Shown piece by piece: positions 28,048 to 38,312 of a DNA stretch of 64,000 nt. The stretch's first letter is position 1, and each line of letters starts with the position of its first letter. The stretch is from Brevundimonas sp. UBA6550. Lineage in GTDB: Bacteria; Pseudomonadota; Alphaproteobacteria; Caulobacterales; Caulobacteraceae. The translations under genes were made by a program, and so were the position numbers. The notes beneath the pieces were generated by a model that saw only the letters and a program-made list of their open reading frames with translations, was not told the origin of the DNA and searched no databases. The stretch is taken from contig NZ_DJKE01000001.1 of the NCBI RefSeq assembly GCF_002434505.1, positions 248,001 through 312,000 on the forward strand, in the 5' to 3' direction.

Positions 28048-30690
28048 TCAGTATTTGACCTTCAGCGTCACGCCGTAGGTGCGCGGGGCGCCGAGGTAGG
28101 CGTTGTAGGTCGCCGTGTCGGTGGCCTGGTTGTAGAAGGTGCCGTTGGCCTGGGGCGTCGTGGTGTTGGTGAAGGCCGTGCCCTGCAGCGGGGCGGCGAA
28201 GCCGACCTGGGTGTATTCTTCCTGCAGCAGGTTCTGGCCCCAGACCTCCACGGTCCAGCGTTCGTCTTCCGACCCGATCGAGACCCGGCCGTTGACCACG
28301 GTGAAGGCGTCCTGATGCTTGTAGGGCAGCAGGTCAGAGCCGGTGTTGTACTCGGTCGAATATTTGGCCGACAGGTTGAACCCGCCGCGCAGGCCCCCGC
28401 CCAGCGAGCGGTCGAAGGCCAGGGCGCCGGTCAGCGACCATTCCGGGGCGAACGAGGCGCGTGCGCCCGGCAGCAGCGACAGCTGCGGGAAGCGGCCCGG
28501 GCTGGACAGGTCGGCGGCGCCGAACTGGCCATACTTCGCGTCGGTGTAGGTCACGCCGCCCTGGAAGGTCAGGCCCTCGACCGGGGTGAACCAGACCATG
28601 TCGGCGTCGACGCCGCGCGAGGTCAGTTCCGGGATCGATTCCACCACGAAGGCGGTGCCCAGGAAGGTGTTCAGCTGGAAGTTCTCGAACTTCTGGTCGA
28701 AGTAGGTCAGGTTCAGCAGCATGGTGCGGTTGAACAGGGTCGTCTTGACCCCAGCCTCATAGCTGTCGACCGTCTCGGCCTTGAAGAACAGCGAGGCGTC
28801 CGGCGTCACGCCCGTCTGCACCCGGTCCATGTTGTAGCCCGCGCCCTTGTAGCCGCGCGCATAGGACCCATAGACCATGATCGAGGGGTTGAAGCGGTAG
28901 GACGCCTTGATCGTGCCCGACAGGTCGGTGTCGCTGAACTTCTCCTGGATGCGGCGACCGTCATAGAGCGGGTTGGACCAGGGCAGGCACAGAAGGCCCA
29001 GCGCGGCGGCCGGCGTGGCGACATTGGCGGTGCCGGGGATCGGCGAGACGGTGCGGTTGGCCGGGTTCTGGTTCGCCAGGGCGCCGCCGCAGGCCGCGCC
29101 GTTGGTCCCCAGATTGTCCTGCAGGCCCAGCAGACGCTTGCTGTCGTAGGTGTAGCGCAGGCCCAGGTTGATGTCGAAGGCCTCGGTCACGCGGTAGGTG
29201 TTGTTGGTGAACAGGGCGACCGATTCCGACTTCTGGGAATAACGGTCCTCATAGGCCTTGCCGACGCCGAAGGCAGGGGCGGCGGCGCTGGGCGGAACCA
29301 GCCCCAGAACGCAAAGCGGCTGGCCGGCCAGGGCGCCGGTCGTGCCGACCAGGAAGCCGTTCGGATTGGTGAAGCAGCCGATCCGCGACGGGCTGGGGCC
29401 GCCGAAGGCCGCAGGCACCGAGGCCGTCAGCAGGAAGGAGGCGAAGGCGTTGTAATCCGAGCCATAGACATAGTTGTCGTCGCGATAGACCGTCTCGCGC
29501 GTGGCGAACATGCCGACCAGCCAGTCGAACTTGTCCGTCGTTCCGGCCAGCCGCAGTTCCTGGGTCAGGTTGCCGACGCCATAGCCGTTGGAGCCGTCGT
29601 TGGCGCGGTACAGGAGGTCGGCGCCGGTGTAGTCCAGGTCCATCCCCTGCTGGAACGACCAGTCGCGCCACGAGGTCAGCGACGTCAGGGTGGCGTTCAT
29701 GCTGGGGAAGTCGATGGTGGCTTCCGCCGACAGTCCCATGTCCTCGATCTCTTGCGGCGTCTCGCGGTTCGAATAGGCCAGGCGCGAGAAGGGCACCGTG
29801 CCGAATCCTGCGACCGGCGGCGTTTGGCCCGGACCGTTCGGCGCGGCCAGGGCGGCGATGAAGGCCTGGGACGGGCCGACGCGGGTCTGCACGGCGACGC
29901 AGCAGTATTCCTCGCGCTTGGTGTAGTCCGCGATCAGGCGGATCGAGGTGTTGTCGTTGGGCAGGATCAGCAGCTGGCCGCGCGTGGTCCAGTAATCCTG
30001 GGTCTGGTCGTCCTTGCGGCTGTTGGGGCCGTCGCCGTTGTTGACGTCGTAGAAGCCGTCACGCTCGCGGTGGGCGACGAACAGGCGACCGGCGATCTGG
30101 TCGGTCAGGCCGCCCGTGACGGAAACCGAGCCGCCGATGGCGCCGAAGTTGCCGCCGGTCAGTTCCGCCGAGATCGACGGGTCGAACGACGGGCGTTCGG
30201 TGATGATGTTGATGACGCCGGCCGAGGTGTTCTTGCCGAACAGGGTGCCCTGCGGGCCCTTCAGGACCTCGATGCGGCTCAGTTCGCCCAGGTCGCCGAA
30301 GCCGACCGAGTTGCGCGAGCGATAGACGCCGTCGATCACCACGCCGACCGAGCTTTCCAGGCCGGGGTTGTCGCCCACGGTGCCGGCGCCGCGGATGCGG
30401 ACGGTGGTGGAGGCTTCCGACTGGGTCGAGGTGACGGTCATGCCCGGCGTCAGGATCTGCAGGTCCTTGATGTCCTGCACGCCCGCGCCCTGCAGCAGTT
30501 CCTGCGACAGGGTGGTGACCACGATCGGCACGTCCTGCAGGCTCTGTTCGCGCTTCTGGGCGGTGACGATGATGTCGTCGACGGTCGCCGGCGCTTCCTG
30601 TGCGACGGCGGCGCCGGCGAAGCCGAAGGCCACGGCGCCGATCACGGCGGCGGCGGACACGGTGGTCCTGAGTTGAAGATTGCGGCGCAT
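28048..30690 (-). CDS. Large TonB-dependent outer-membrane receptor
   Basis: The 880-residue receptor has a signal peptide (about 1-30, ending AVAQ), a TonB box (VDDIIVTAQKREQ), a plug domain (about 45-165 with RIEVLKGPQGTLFGKN) and a barrel ending in KY. The form with IVTAQKREQSLQDVPI and the TLFGKNTSAGVINI motif is the widespread sphingomonad/caulobacter receptor group whose ligands are often sugars, sterols or lignin-derived compounds, not only iron. No substrate clue sits next to it. A GGGAGGA sequence precedes the ATG. The 203-bp upstream region has a small GTCCCC...GGGGGA-type hairpin but no motif I can name. Confidence 0.93.
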   Translation of the reverse strand: MRRNLQLRTTVSAAAVIGAVAFGFAGAAVAQEAPATVDDIIVTAQKREQSLQDVPIVVTTLSQELLQGAGVQDIKDLQILTPGMTVTSTQSEASTTVRIRGAGTVGDNPGLESSVGVVIDGVYRSRNSVGFGDLGELSRIEVLKGPQGTLFGKNTSAGVINIITERPSFDPSISAELTGGNFGAIGGSVSVTGGLTDQIAGRLFVAHRERDGFYDVNNGDGPNSRKDDQTQDYWTTRGQLLILPNDNTSIRLIADYTKREEYCCVAVQTRVGPSQAFIAALAAPNGPGQTPPVAGFGTVPFSRLAYSNRETPQEIEDMGLSAEATIDFPSMNATLTSLTSWRDWSFQQGMDLDYTGADLLYRANDGSNGYGVGNLTQELRLAGTTDKFDWLVGMFATRETVYRDDNYVYGSDYNAFASFLLTASVPAAFGGPSPSRIGCFTNPNGFLVGTTGALAGQPLCVLGLVPPSAAAPAFGVGKAYEDRYSQKSESVALFTNNTYRVTEAFDINLGLRYTYDSKRLLGLQDNLGTNGAACGGALANQNPANRTVSPIPGTANVATPAAALGLLCLPWSNPLYDGRRIQEKFSDTDLSGTIKASYRFNPSIMVYGSYARGYKGAGYNMDRVQTGVTPDASLFFKAETVDSYEAGVKTTLFNRTMLLNLTYFDQKFENFQLNTFLGTAFVVESIPELTSRGVDADMVWFTPVEGLTFQGGVTYTDAKYGQFGAADLSSPGRFPQLSLLPGARASFAPEWSLTGALAFDRSLGGGLRGGFNLSAKYSTEYNTGSDLLPYKHQDAFTVVNGRVSIGSEDERWTVEVWGQNLLQEEYTQVGFAAPLQGTAFTNTTTPQANGTFYNQATDTATYNAYLGAPRTYGVTLKVKY

Positions 30691-30887
30691 AGCGTCCTCC
30701 CGGCTGAAGTCGCGTCGCCTTGGGCGATCGCGGCGTTTCCTGTTCCCATCGACGTCCCCTTCGTGGGGGAGCGTTCGTTATCGCTAGGCTAAGCGCGCTT
30801 CGACGCCACCGACAAGCGAGCGTTCTCGCCCGCGACGATTTTTCGCCGCAGATCCGCCTTTGTGTGTCGAGGAAGCGACAGAAAACC

Positions 30888-30902
30888 CTGACGCTAGGTC
30901 AG
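30888..30902 (-). terminator. Weak hairpin at the nhaA stop
   Basis: CTGAC and GTCAG flank a five-base loop that contains the nhaA stop codon. On the minus strand the stem is followed by GGTTTTC. The stem is short, so termination is only possible. Confidence 0.3.
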
Positions 30903-32138
30903 TTTTTGCCCGGTTTTCGGCCCCAATGGCTCTACCTCGGGTTTCAGAGCGACGGGGTCGAAGCGGCGCTTCCGGCCCGCCAGACCCAGCACCAGGGCCG
31001 CCGCGACCGCCGACAGGATCGAGCCGCCGATAACCCCCAGCTTGACCTCGACCTGCTCGGGGCTGTCGACCACGCCGGGGAAGGCCAGCACGCCGATGAA
31101 CAGGCTCATGGTGAAGCCCACGCCGCACAGCAGCGACACCCCATAGACCTGCAGCCAGCCGGCGCCGGTCGGACGTGCGCCGATCTTCAGCGCCGAGGCC
31201 AGCCAGGCGGCGCCGAACACGCCGATCTGCTTGCCCAGGAACAGGCCCAGCGCGATGGCGACGACCAGCGGCGCGAACGCCTGATCCATCGACAGGCCGG
31301 CGAAGGAGACGCCCGCCTTGGCGAAGGCGAACAGGGGCAGGACCAGAAAGGCGTTCCACGGGTGCAGGTCGTGGATGGCCGCCTTCAGCGGGCTCTGGCC
31401 GTCTTCGGCGCGCGCCTGGATCGGCACGATCATGGCGAAGGCCACGGCGGTCAGGGAGGTGCTGAGGCCCGACAGCACCGTCAGATACCAGACCAGGGCG
31501 AACCCCAGCACCCAAAAGGGCGCGGGGATGCGGATGCGATGCGCGGCGACGGCGCCCGCGATCAGGGCGGCCGCGGCCCACAGCAGCTGAATCCAGTTGG
31601 TCCCCTCGCTGAACAGCACGGCGATCAGGGCGATGGCGCCCAGGTCGTCGACGATGGCCAGGGTCAGAAGGAAGACCCGCAGCGACGACGGCAGCCCCTT
31701 GCCCACGAAACCGAAGACGGCCAGGGCGAAGGCGATATCGGTGGCCAGGGGGATGGGCCATCCCGCGTGGGGCGCGCCGATCAGGCCGGATGCCAGCAGA
31801 TAGACCGCCGCCGGCCCCGCCATGCCGCCCAGGGCCGCCAGCACCGGCGTCGCCAGCTTCCTGGGATCGCTCAGTTCGCCGCGCACGATCTCGTATTTGA
31901 TCTCCAGCCCCACCACGAGGAAGAAGACCGCCATCAGCCCTTCCTTGATCCAGTCGGAGATCGTCTCCTGCAGCCTGATCGGGCCGATCTGAAGCACGTG
32001 ATAGGACTTCAGCCAGGCGAAATACTCCCCGCTCCAGGGCGAGTTGGCGACCATCAAGGCGGCGAGGGCCGCCAGCGCCAGGGCCAGGCCGGATGCGGCC
32101 TCGGTCTTGAGGAAATCGAGAGTCAGTCTGCGCGCCAC
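30894..32138 (-). CDS. nhaA: Na+/H+ antiporter NhaA
   Basis: The 414-residue protein has the NhaA helices, with functional aspartates in ATDIAFAL (D133 equivalent) and AIVDDLGAI (D163/D164 equivalents). It exchanges internal Na+ for external H+ and protects against salt and alkali. The start was set at GTG 32138 because GGAGG lies five bases before it; a TTG at 32150 is in frame but lacks such a site. A basic C-terminal tail follows the last helix. Confidence 0.96.
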   Translation of the reverse strand: MARRLTLDFLKTEAASGLALALAALAALMVANSPWSGEYFAWLKSYHVLQIGPIRLQETISDWIKEGLMAVFFLVVGLEIKYEIVRGELSDPRKLATPVLAALGGMAGPAAVYLLASGLIGAPHAGWPIPLATDIAFALAVFGFVGKGLPSSLRVFLLTLAIVDDLGAIALIAVLFSEGTNWIQLLWAAAALIAGAVAAHRIRIPAPFWVLGFALVWYLTVLSGLSTSLTAVAFAMIVPIQARAEDGQSPLKAAIHDLHPWNAFLVLPLFAFAKAGVSFAGLSMDQAFAPLVVAIALGLFLGKQIGVFGAAWLASALKIGARPTGAGWLQVYGVSLLCGVGFTMSLFIGVLAFPGVVDSPEQVEVKLGVIGGSILSAVAAALVLGLAGRKRRFDPVALKPEVEPLGPKTGQKLT

Positions 32139-32300
32139 GGCGGCCTCCAAAGGAAGTTTCGTCGTGACGCCAGGTTATCGACGGGCGTCGGACCGGATTC
32201 GCCGCCCGCATAGGGCGCGCCAGCCTGGCCGCGCGGGGCGGCCTGATGTCTGGCGACATTATAGGCGAAGCTGAGTGCGGGACCAACCGCCGCCCTCTTT

Positions 32301-32464
32301 CGTCATTCCGGGCGAAGCGGAGCGAAGACCCGGAACCCAGCGGCGCCGAAGGCGAAACTCATCCGCCGTAAGCTCTCCAAAGATCCAGTTCGCGACAGGT
32401 TCGCGCTCACGCGCGCCGCTGGGTCCCCCGGTCTGCGCCGCAAGCGGCTTGCCGGAGGATGACG
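32301..32464. repeat. Palindromic intergenic element, family A copy 3 (divergent variant)
   Basis: The left end CGTCATTCCGGGCGAAGC with GGAGCGAAGACCCGGAACCCAGC matches the other copies, and an inner right arm GCTGGGTCCCCCGG follows. The right end CCGGAGGATGACG has drifted. It is about 36 bp longer than copies 1 and 2. It occupies most of the 372-bp gap between the divergent nhaA and selO genes; the rest (32139-32300) shows no feature I can name. Confidence 0.7.
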
Positions 32465-32510
32465 AAAGAAGCGGTTGCGCTTCCCCCGTCGGACACGCAC
32501 CTAGCCCTCC

Positions 32511-33923
32511 ATGCCCGTCTCCTCCGCCTATCGCCCCGAACCGCGCTTCATCGACCTCGGCCCCGACTATTCGGACGCGGTTCAGGCCGCCGACTTCCCG
32601 CAGACGATCCTGCGGTTCCGCAACGACCGCGCCGCCGCCGAGGTCGGGCTGGAGGGATTGAGCGACGCGGAATGGATCGCCGCCTTCGGCCGGTTCGAAC
32701 CCCTGCCCGGCCAGCCCGGCCCGGTCGCCATGCGCTATCACGGCCATCAGTTCCGCCACTACAATCCCGACCTGGGCGACGGGCGCGGCTTTCTGGCGGC
32801 GCAGATGCGCGACGCCAATGGCCGCCTGCTCGATCTGGGGACCAAGGGGTCGGGCCGCACGCCTTGGTCGCGCGACGGCGACGGACGGCTAACGCTGAAG
32901 GGCGGGGTGCGCGAGGTGCTGGCGGCGGCGATGCTGGAGGCGCTGGGCGTACCCACCAGCCGCGCCCTGTCCCTGATCGAGACCGGCGAGGCGCTGGAGC
33001 GGGGGGACGAACCGTCGCCTACCCGATCCGCCGTCCTGGTGCGGCTGTCGCACAGTCATGTGAGGTTCGGGACCTTTCAGCGCGCCGCCTATCTGAACCG
33101 GCCGGATCAGATCGAGGCCCTGATCGAACACGTCCGCAGTATGTATCACCCCCAGGTCGCGCCGGGCGACGTTCCCGGCCTGATGCGCGCCATCGTCGAC
33201 GCCTCGGCCCGGCTGACGGCGCGCTGGATCGCGGCGGGGTTCGTGCATGGGGTGCTGAACACCGACAATCTGAACGTCACGGGCGAGAGCTTCGACTATG
33301 GCCCGTGGCGCTTCCTGCCGTCCTATCAGCCTGGTTTCACCGCCGCCTATTTCGACCACGGCGGCCTCTACGCCTTCGCCCGCCAGCCCGAGGCGGTGTT
33401 CTGGAACCTGACGCAGCTGGCCAGCTGCCTGGCGGTGGTGTCCGATCCCAAGACCCTGGCCGACGCGCTGAACGGGTTTGGCCCGGCCTATATCCGCGAA
33501 CTGCGCGCCGCCTTTTTGATGCGGCTGGGAGTCCACAGCCTGGGCGAAGCGGCGGATCAGCGGCTTGTGGATGCGACTCTGGCCCTTCTGCGCGAAGGCG
33601 GCGAGGCGATGCGGTGGGAGCCGCTGTTCTTCGACTGGTTCGGCGGTTTCGCCTCCTCGGCCCGCGCCCTGTCGGGACCGCGCGCCAAACTGTATCAGGG
33701 CGAGGCCTTCGACGCCTTCCGCTTCGCCCTGTTGGAGCACGAGCCCGACCGGATCGAGCGGCTGGAGCACCCCATGTTCGCCGCCCGCGAGCCGGAGGAA
33801 ATGCTGATCGGGGAGGTCGAAACCCTGTGGGCCTCAATCGACGCCGACGACGACTGGACGCCGCTCCACGCCAAGCTGGCCCGGCTGGAGGCGGCCCGCG
33901 TCGCCTGGGGCTTCACCGCCTGA
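32511..33923 (+). CDS. selO: SelO family protein adenylyltransferase (YdiU/UPF0061)
   Basis: The 470-residue protein is a SelO pseudokinase. Recognisable stretches are YHGHQFRHYNPDLGDGRG, DLGTKGSGRTPWSRDGDG, and FVHGVLNTDNLNVTGES, the metal and ATP-binding loop. SelO proteins bind ATP in a flipped pose and transfer AMP to protein substrates, affecting redox responses; this is family knowledge. The length matches the usual 460-490. No selenocysteine is expected in bacterial members and none is present. It stands alone after element A3. Confidence 0.95.
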   Translation: MPVSSAYRPEPRFIDLGPDYSDAVQAADFPQTILRFRNDRAAAEVGLEGLSDAEWIAAFGRFEPLPGQPGPVAMRYHGHQFRHYNPDLGDGRGFLAAQMRDANGRLLDLGTKGSGRTPWSRDGDGRLTLKGGVREVLAAAMLEALGVPTSRALSLIETGEALERGDEPSPTRSAVLVRLSHSHVRFGTFQRAAYLNRPDQIEALIEHVRSMYHPQVAPGDVPGLMRAIVDASARLTARWIAAGFVHGVLNTDNLNVTGESFDYGPWRFLPSYQPGFTAAYFDHGGLYAFARQPEAVFWNLTQLASCLAVVSDPKTLADALNGFGPAYIRELRAAFLMRLGVHSLGEAADQRLVDATLALLREGGEAMRWEPLFFDWFGGFASSARALSGPRAKLYQGEAFDAFRFALLEHEPDRIERLEHPMFAAREPEEMLIGEVETLWASIDADDDWTPLHAKLARLEAARVAWGFTA

Positions 33924-33952
33924 AGCCGAACCTTACGAAAGCTTCATCTCGT

Positions 33953-33999
33953 TTATCGATAATGTTCTTGCCCGTTTATCGATAAATCCATATCGATAT
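33953..33999. promoter_or_regulatory. Three ATCGAT-centred palindromes before the DUF2975/XRE pair
   Basis: TTATCGATAA (33953-33962), TTTATCGATAAA (33975-33986) and ATATCGATAT (33990-33999) are perfect palindromes in an AT-rich stretch. Core spacing is 23 and 14 bp. They lie just upstream of the DUF2975 gene and are likely operator sites, plausibly for the XRE protein of the same operon. Confidence 0.6.
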
Positions 34000-34044
34000 T
34001 CACCAAGTCGGTCGCGGAGGGCGACCCATTGGAAGGGTTTCGAG

Positions 34045-34572
34045 ATGAAGATGATCGGCAAATACTCCATCGCCAGCGCCCTGCGCTGGCTATTGGGCTT
34101 CTTGAACGTGTACGTGATGATCGGCGCCGTGGCGACGATTCTCGTCTTCCTGTTCACCCTGGTCGTGCCGAGTTTCGGCGCAGGGCTGATCGACGCGCTG
34201 AAGGGCGCCAGCGCCGACCCGACCAACACCCTGCAATGGACCGGGCGCCTGACCTTCCTGGGCGCGGCCATGGCCTGCGGCTTCACCTGGTGGATCATCA
34301 ACCGGCTGCGGCGCATCCTGCTGTCGGTGAACCAGGCCGACGCCTTCGAGTTCGCCAACGTCAAACGCCTGCAAGGCGTGGGCCTGGGCCTGATCGGCAT
34401 CCAGATGACGGCGCTGCTGCTGGTCTTCGTCGCCCCGCAGAGCATCGGCCAGGCGCCGTCGGACTATAAGTTCGACCTGGGGTCCTGGCTGGGGATCCTG
34501 GTGGTCTTCATCCTGGCCGAGGTGTTTCGCCAGGGCGCCGCCATGCGCGACGAACAGCTGACCACGGTCTGA
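34045..34572 (+). CDS. DUF2975 four-helix membrane protein
   Basis: The 175-residue protein has four hydrophobic helices. The middle part, RLRRILLSVNQADAFEFANVKRLQGVGLGLIGIQ, fits the DUF2975 pattern in which a short cytoplasmic loop lies between helices two and three. DUF2975 genes are regularly followed by a small XRE regulator, as here (9-bp gap). The function is unknown; the pair is often thought to be a membrane-linked regulator. Confidence 0.88.
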   Translation: MKMIGKYSIASALRWLLGFLNVYVMIGAVATILVFLFTLVVPSFGAGLIDALKGASADPTNTLQWTGRLTFLGAAMACGFTWWIINRLRRILLSVNQADAFEFANVKRLQGVGLGLIGIQMTALLLVFVAPQSIGQAPSDYKFDLGSWLGILVVFILAEVFRQGAAMRDEQLTTV

Positions 34573-34581
34573 GGGCGCGCC

Positions 34582-34797
34582 ATGATCCTGATCCAACTGG
34601 ACCGCCTGCTGCTGGACCGCCGGATGTCGCTGACCGAACTGTCCGACCGGGTGGGGGTGACGATGGCCAATCTGTCGATCCTGAAGACCGGCAAGGCCCG
34701 CGCCGTGCGATTTTCCACCCTGGACGCCCTGTGCCGCGAACTGGACTGCCAGCCCGGCGACCTGATCGTGCAGACGCCGGGACCGCAGCCGGAATAG
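34582..34797 (+). CDS. Small XRE/YozG-like HTH regulator
   Basis: The 71-residue protein is nearly all helix-turn-helix: LDRRMSLTELSDRVGVTMAN, then LSILKTGKARAVRFSTLDALCRELDCQPGDLI. It is the usual partner of DUF2975 proteins. Likely it represses its own operon by binding the palindromes at 33953-33999, and the membrane protein may control it; both are inference. Confidence 0.9.
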   Translation: MILIQLDRLLLDRRMSLTELSDRVGVTMANLSILKTGKARAVRFSTLDALCRELDCQPGDLIVQTPGPQPE

Positions 34798-34880
34798 GCC
34801 CGGCTGCACAATCCGAAAGTTCGACGAGGCGCGGAAAATCTCTCCGCGCCTCAACGGTTTGAGAGGCCTGTAACACAAAG

Positions 34881-34919
34881 TCATCAACCGATGTCATCAG
34901 CTGATGTCATCGCCGGATG
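34881..34919 (+). promoter_or_regulatory. Three tandem 13-bp repeats, each CATC-N4-GATG, before doxX
   Basis: TCATCAACCGATG, TCATCAGCTGATG and TCATCGCCGGATG follow each other without a gap. Every unit is an inverted repeat (CATC...GATG). The third touches the -35 element of the doxX promoter. This looks like an operator array for a repressor; which one is not evident. Confidence 0.6.
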
Positions 34920-34945
34920 ACAAATATTCAAAGCGCCGCTATATC
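34917..34945 (+). promoter_or_regulatory. Candidate sigma-70 promoter of doxX
   Basis: ATGACA (34917-34922) and TATATC (34940-34945) are 17 bp apart, matching TTGACA/TATAAT at five and four positions. The doxX start is 63 bp downstream of the -10. Confidence 0.5.
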
Positions 34946-35008
34946 CCCTCTTGCGAACGGCGATGCCCGATCCGATATCGCGGCTGTTACGAATTAGGCC
35001 CTTTCCCA

Positions 35009-35425
35009 ATGACCACGACGACCCTTCCCGCCCCCCAGGCCCGCAGCCGCGCCGCCTATCGCAACATCGCCCTGTGGACCCTGCAGGGCTGGATCGCGAT
35101 GTTCTTCATCGCCGCCGGCTACGCCAAGCTGACCGAGCCGATGACCAATCTGATCAATCTGATGGGCTGGCCCGCCGTCGCGCCCGAGAACATGGTGCGC
35201 GGCCTGGGCCTGGTCGAGGTGGTGCTGGCGCTGGGCGTGCTGAGCCCGCTGATCTCCTGGCGCGTCGGCCGTCCGCTGCTGCTGACCGCCGCGACCGGCC
35301 TGGTCGTGATGGAGGCGGCCATGATGGCCGTCCACGCCGTCAATCACGACATCGCCCTGGCGGCGGTCAACGCCGTGCTTCTGGCCTTCACGGTTCCGGT
35401 GCTGCTGGGTCGCCGCCGGGCCTGA
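35009..35425 (+). CDS. DoxX family membrane protein
   Basis: The 138-residue protein has four predicted membrane helices with the DoxX pattern ALWTLQGWIAMFFIAAGYAKL, PENMVRGLGLVEVVLALGVL and a C-terminal hydrophobic pair. Family members are linked to redox or quinone-related membrane functions, without a settled biochemical role. The start was set at ATG 35009; an upstream extension to 34904 crosses the promoter. A strong terminator follows. Confidence 0.88.
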   Translation: MTTTTLPAPQARSRAAYRNIALWTLQGWIAMFFIAAGYAKLTEPMTNLINLMGWPAVAPENMVRGLGLVEVVLALGVLSPLISWRVGRPLLLTAATGLVVMEAAMMAVHAVNHDIALAAVNAVLLAFTVPVLLGRRRA

Positions 35426-35479
35426 CGCGCCGACAAGTTCGAGCGCCGGACGTTCTCCCCCCTCCATCCGGCGTTTCGC

Positions 35480-35512
35480 GCCCGGAACCGTTCCCCCGGT
35501 TCCGGGCTTTTT
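35480..35512 (+). terminator. Rho-independent terminator after doxX
   Basis: Perfect 11-bp arms GCCCGGAACCG and CGGTTCCGGGC with a six-base loop are followed by five T's. Confidence 0.92.
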
Positions 35513-35547
35513 CTTTGCCGAAAGCGCGCCGCCGAAAAAGCTTACCC

Positions 35548-35586
35548 TTACGTGCGCGTAAACTCTTCCCTTTACGTGCGGGTAAA
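35548..35586 (+). promoter_or_regulatory. Two inverted-repeat sites before the MerR gene
   Basis: TTACGTGCGCGTAA (35548-35561) and TTTACGTGCGGGTAAA (35571-35586) share TTACGTGCG and have TTACG/CGTAA or TTTAC/GTAAA arms. They are 24 bp apart and end 14 bp before the MerR gene. They are likely operators for that regulator, controlling the MerR-acyl-CoA dehydrogenase operon. Confidence 0.65.
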
Positions 35587-35600
35587 GTTATGGTCGGCGC

Positions 35601-36080
35601 ATGGCCACAGCCGACGATCACAGAACCTATTCCATTCGCCAGCTGTGCCGCGAGTTCGGCGCCACGGCGCGGGCCCTTCGATTCTATGAGGACAAGGGCC
35701 TTCTGACCCCTGCGCGCAAGGGCCAGACGCGGGTCTATGACGCCCGCGACCGCGCCCGTCTGAAGCTGATCCTGAGGGGACGCCGCATCGGCTTCACCCT
35801 GCAGGAGATCCAGGACATGATGGATCTCTATGATCAGAAGGACCACAACGTCCATCAGATGGCGGTGGCCCTGGTGCGGCACCGCGCCCAGATCGCCGCG
35901 CTGAAACAGCAGCTGGAAGACATCGAGGGCGCGATCGAGACGGCGGAAACCGCCTGCGCCTGGATGGAATCCAAACTGTCCGAACATCGCCCCGACCTGC
36001 TGCCGGGCGCGGAAGACTATGAGCGGCTGCTGAAGTCGCGCCTCAATCACGACCATCACCCCTTCAAAGCAAGAGCGTAA
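35601..36080 (+). CDS. MerR family regulator of fatty-acid or branched-chain catabolism
   Basis: The 159-residue protein has a MerR helix-turn-helix (YSIRQLCREFGATARALRFYEDKGLL), a second helical part (RGRRIGFTLQEIQDMMDLYD) and a coiled C-terminus. A late CAW cysteine is present but there is no metal-binding cysteine set. MerR proteins of the LiuR type regulate acyl-CoA and branched-chain amino acid breakdown. The acyl-CoA dehydrogenase gene begins three bases after its stop, so the two are one operon. Confidence 0.88.
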   Translation: MATADDHRTYSIRQLCREFGATARALRFYEDKGLLTPARKGQTRVYDARDRARLKLILRGRRIGFTLQEIQDMMDLYDQKDHNVHQMAVALVRHRAQIAALKQQLEDIEGAIETAETACAWMESKLSEHRPDLLPGAEDYERLLKSRLNHDHHPFKARA

Positions 36081-36083
36081 TCC

Positions 36084-37868
<1,785 letters not shown>

Positions 37869-37869
37869 T

Positions 37870-38250
37870 TCAGCCGACTGGCCTTGCCTGCGGCAGGGCC
37901 AGTCGTGACTTCTCGCGTTCGAATTCTTCAAGGTACAAAGGACCTTTGACCGAAACAGACGGTTCCGCCAAAGGCCCATCAAGCGCCCTTATGATATAGT
38001 AATAGCTTAGATGACTGCCGTCGTTGTCTTCATCGACGCTAGCGACGACATAACGATCATCGTACCCGACCTCGAACACCGTGGCTGGAATACGCTCAAT
38101 GCAATTCCCGCCATCAAGCGAGTAACAAAGCATCTGCTCCTCTGGGGCATCCGTCGCGACGAGCCGATAATGGCCAACAACATCCCGATCCTGTACTGGG
38201 CCGCAACCAGCCAACACTGCAGCAGCCGCCAGTAATAAAAAAAGCCGCAT
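37870..38250 (-). CDS. Small lipoprotein of unknown function, lower G+C
   Basis: The 126-residue product starts at ATG 38250 with a signal peptide and lipobox VLAGC (acceptor C16). The mature part has four further cysteine-poor beta-like stretches and no known domain. Base composition is clearly lower in G+C than both flanking genes (ATA, TAA and TAG runs near 37990). It lies antisense between two acyl-CoA dehydrogenase genes, which suggests recent insertion. There is a 1-bp gap to the convergent neighbour at 37868. Confidence 0.65.
   Translation of the reverse strand: MRLFLLLAAAAVLAGCGPVQDRDVVGHYRLVATDAPEEQMLCYSLDGGNCIERIPATVFEVGYDDRYVVASVDEDNDGSHLSYYYIIRALDGPLAEPSVSVKGPLYLEEFEREKSRLALPQARPVG
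37876..37904. terminator. Hairpin after the 594-residue dehydrogenase gene
   Basis: GACTGGCC (37876-37883) and GGCCAGTC (37897-37904) are perfect 8-bp arms. It starts seven bases after the dehydrogenase stop but lies within the 3' coding end of the convergent lipoprotein gene. No T run follows. Confidence 0.4.
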
Positions 38251-38312
38251 AACCCCATCCATCTCAAAGGCACGGCGACAATGACCGGAGCCACATATTT
38301 AGGGAAGACGCC

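Noticed and set aside
28315..30792. 825-codon plus-strand frame opposite the large TonB receptor
   Set aside because: Antisense shadow: no domains, and the receptor on the minus strand is clear.
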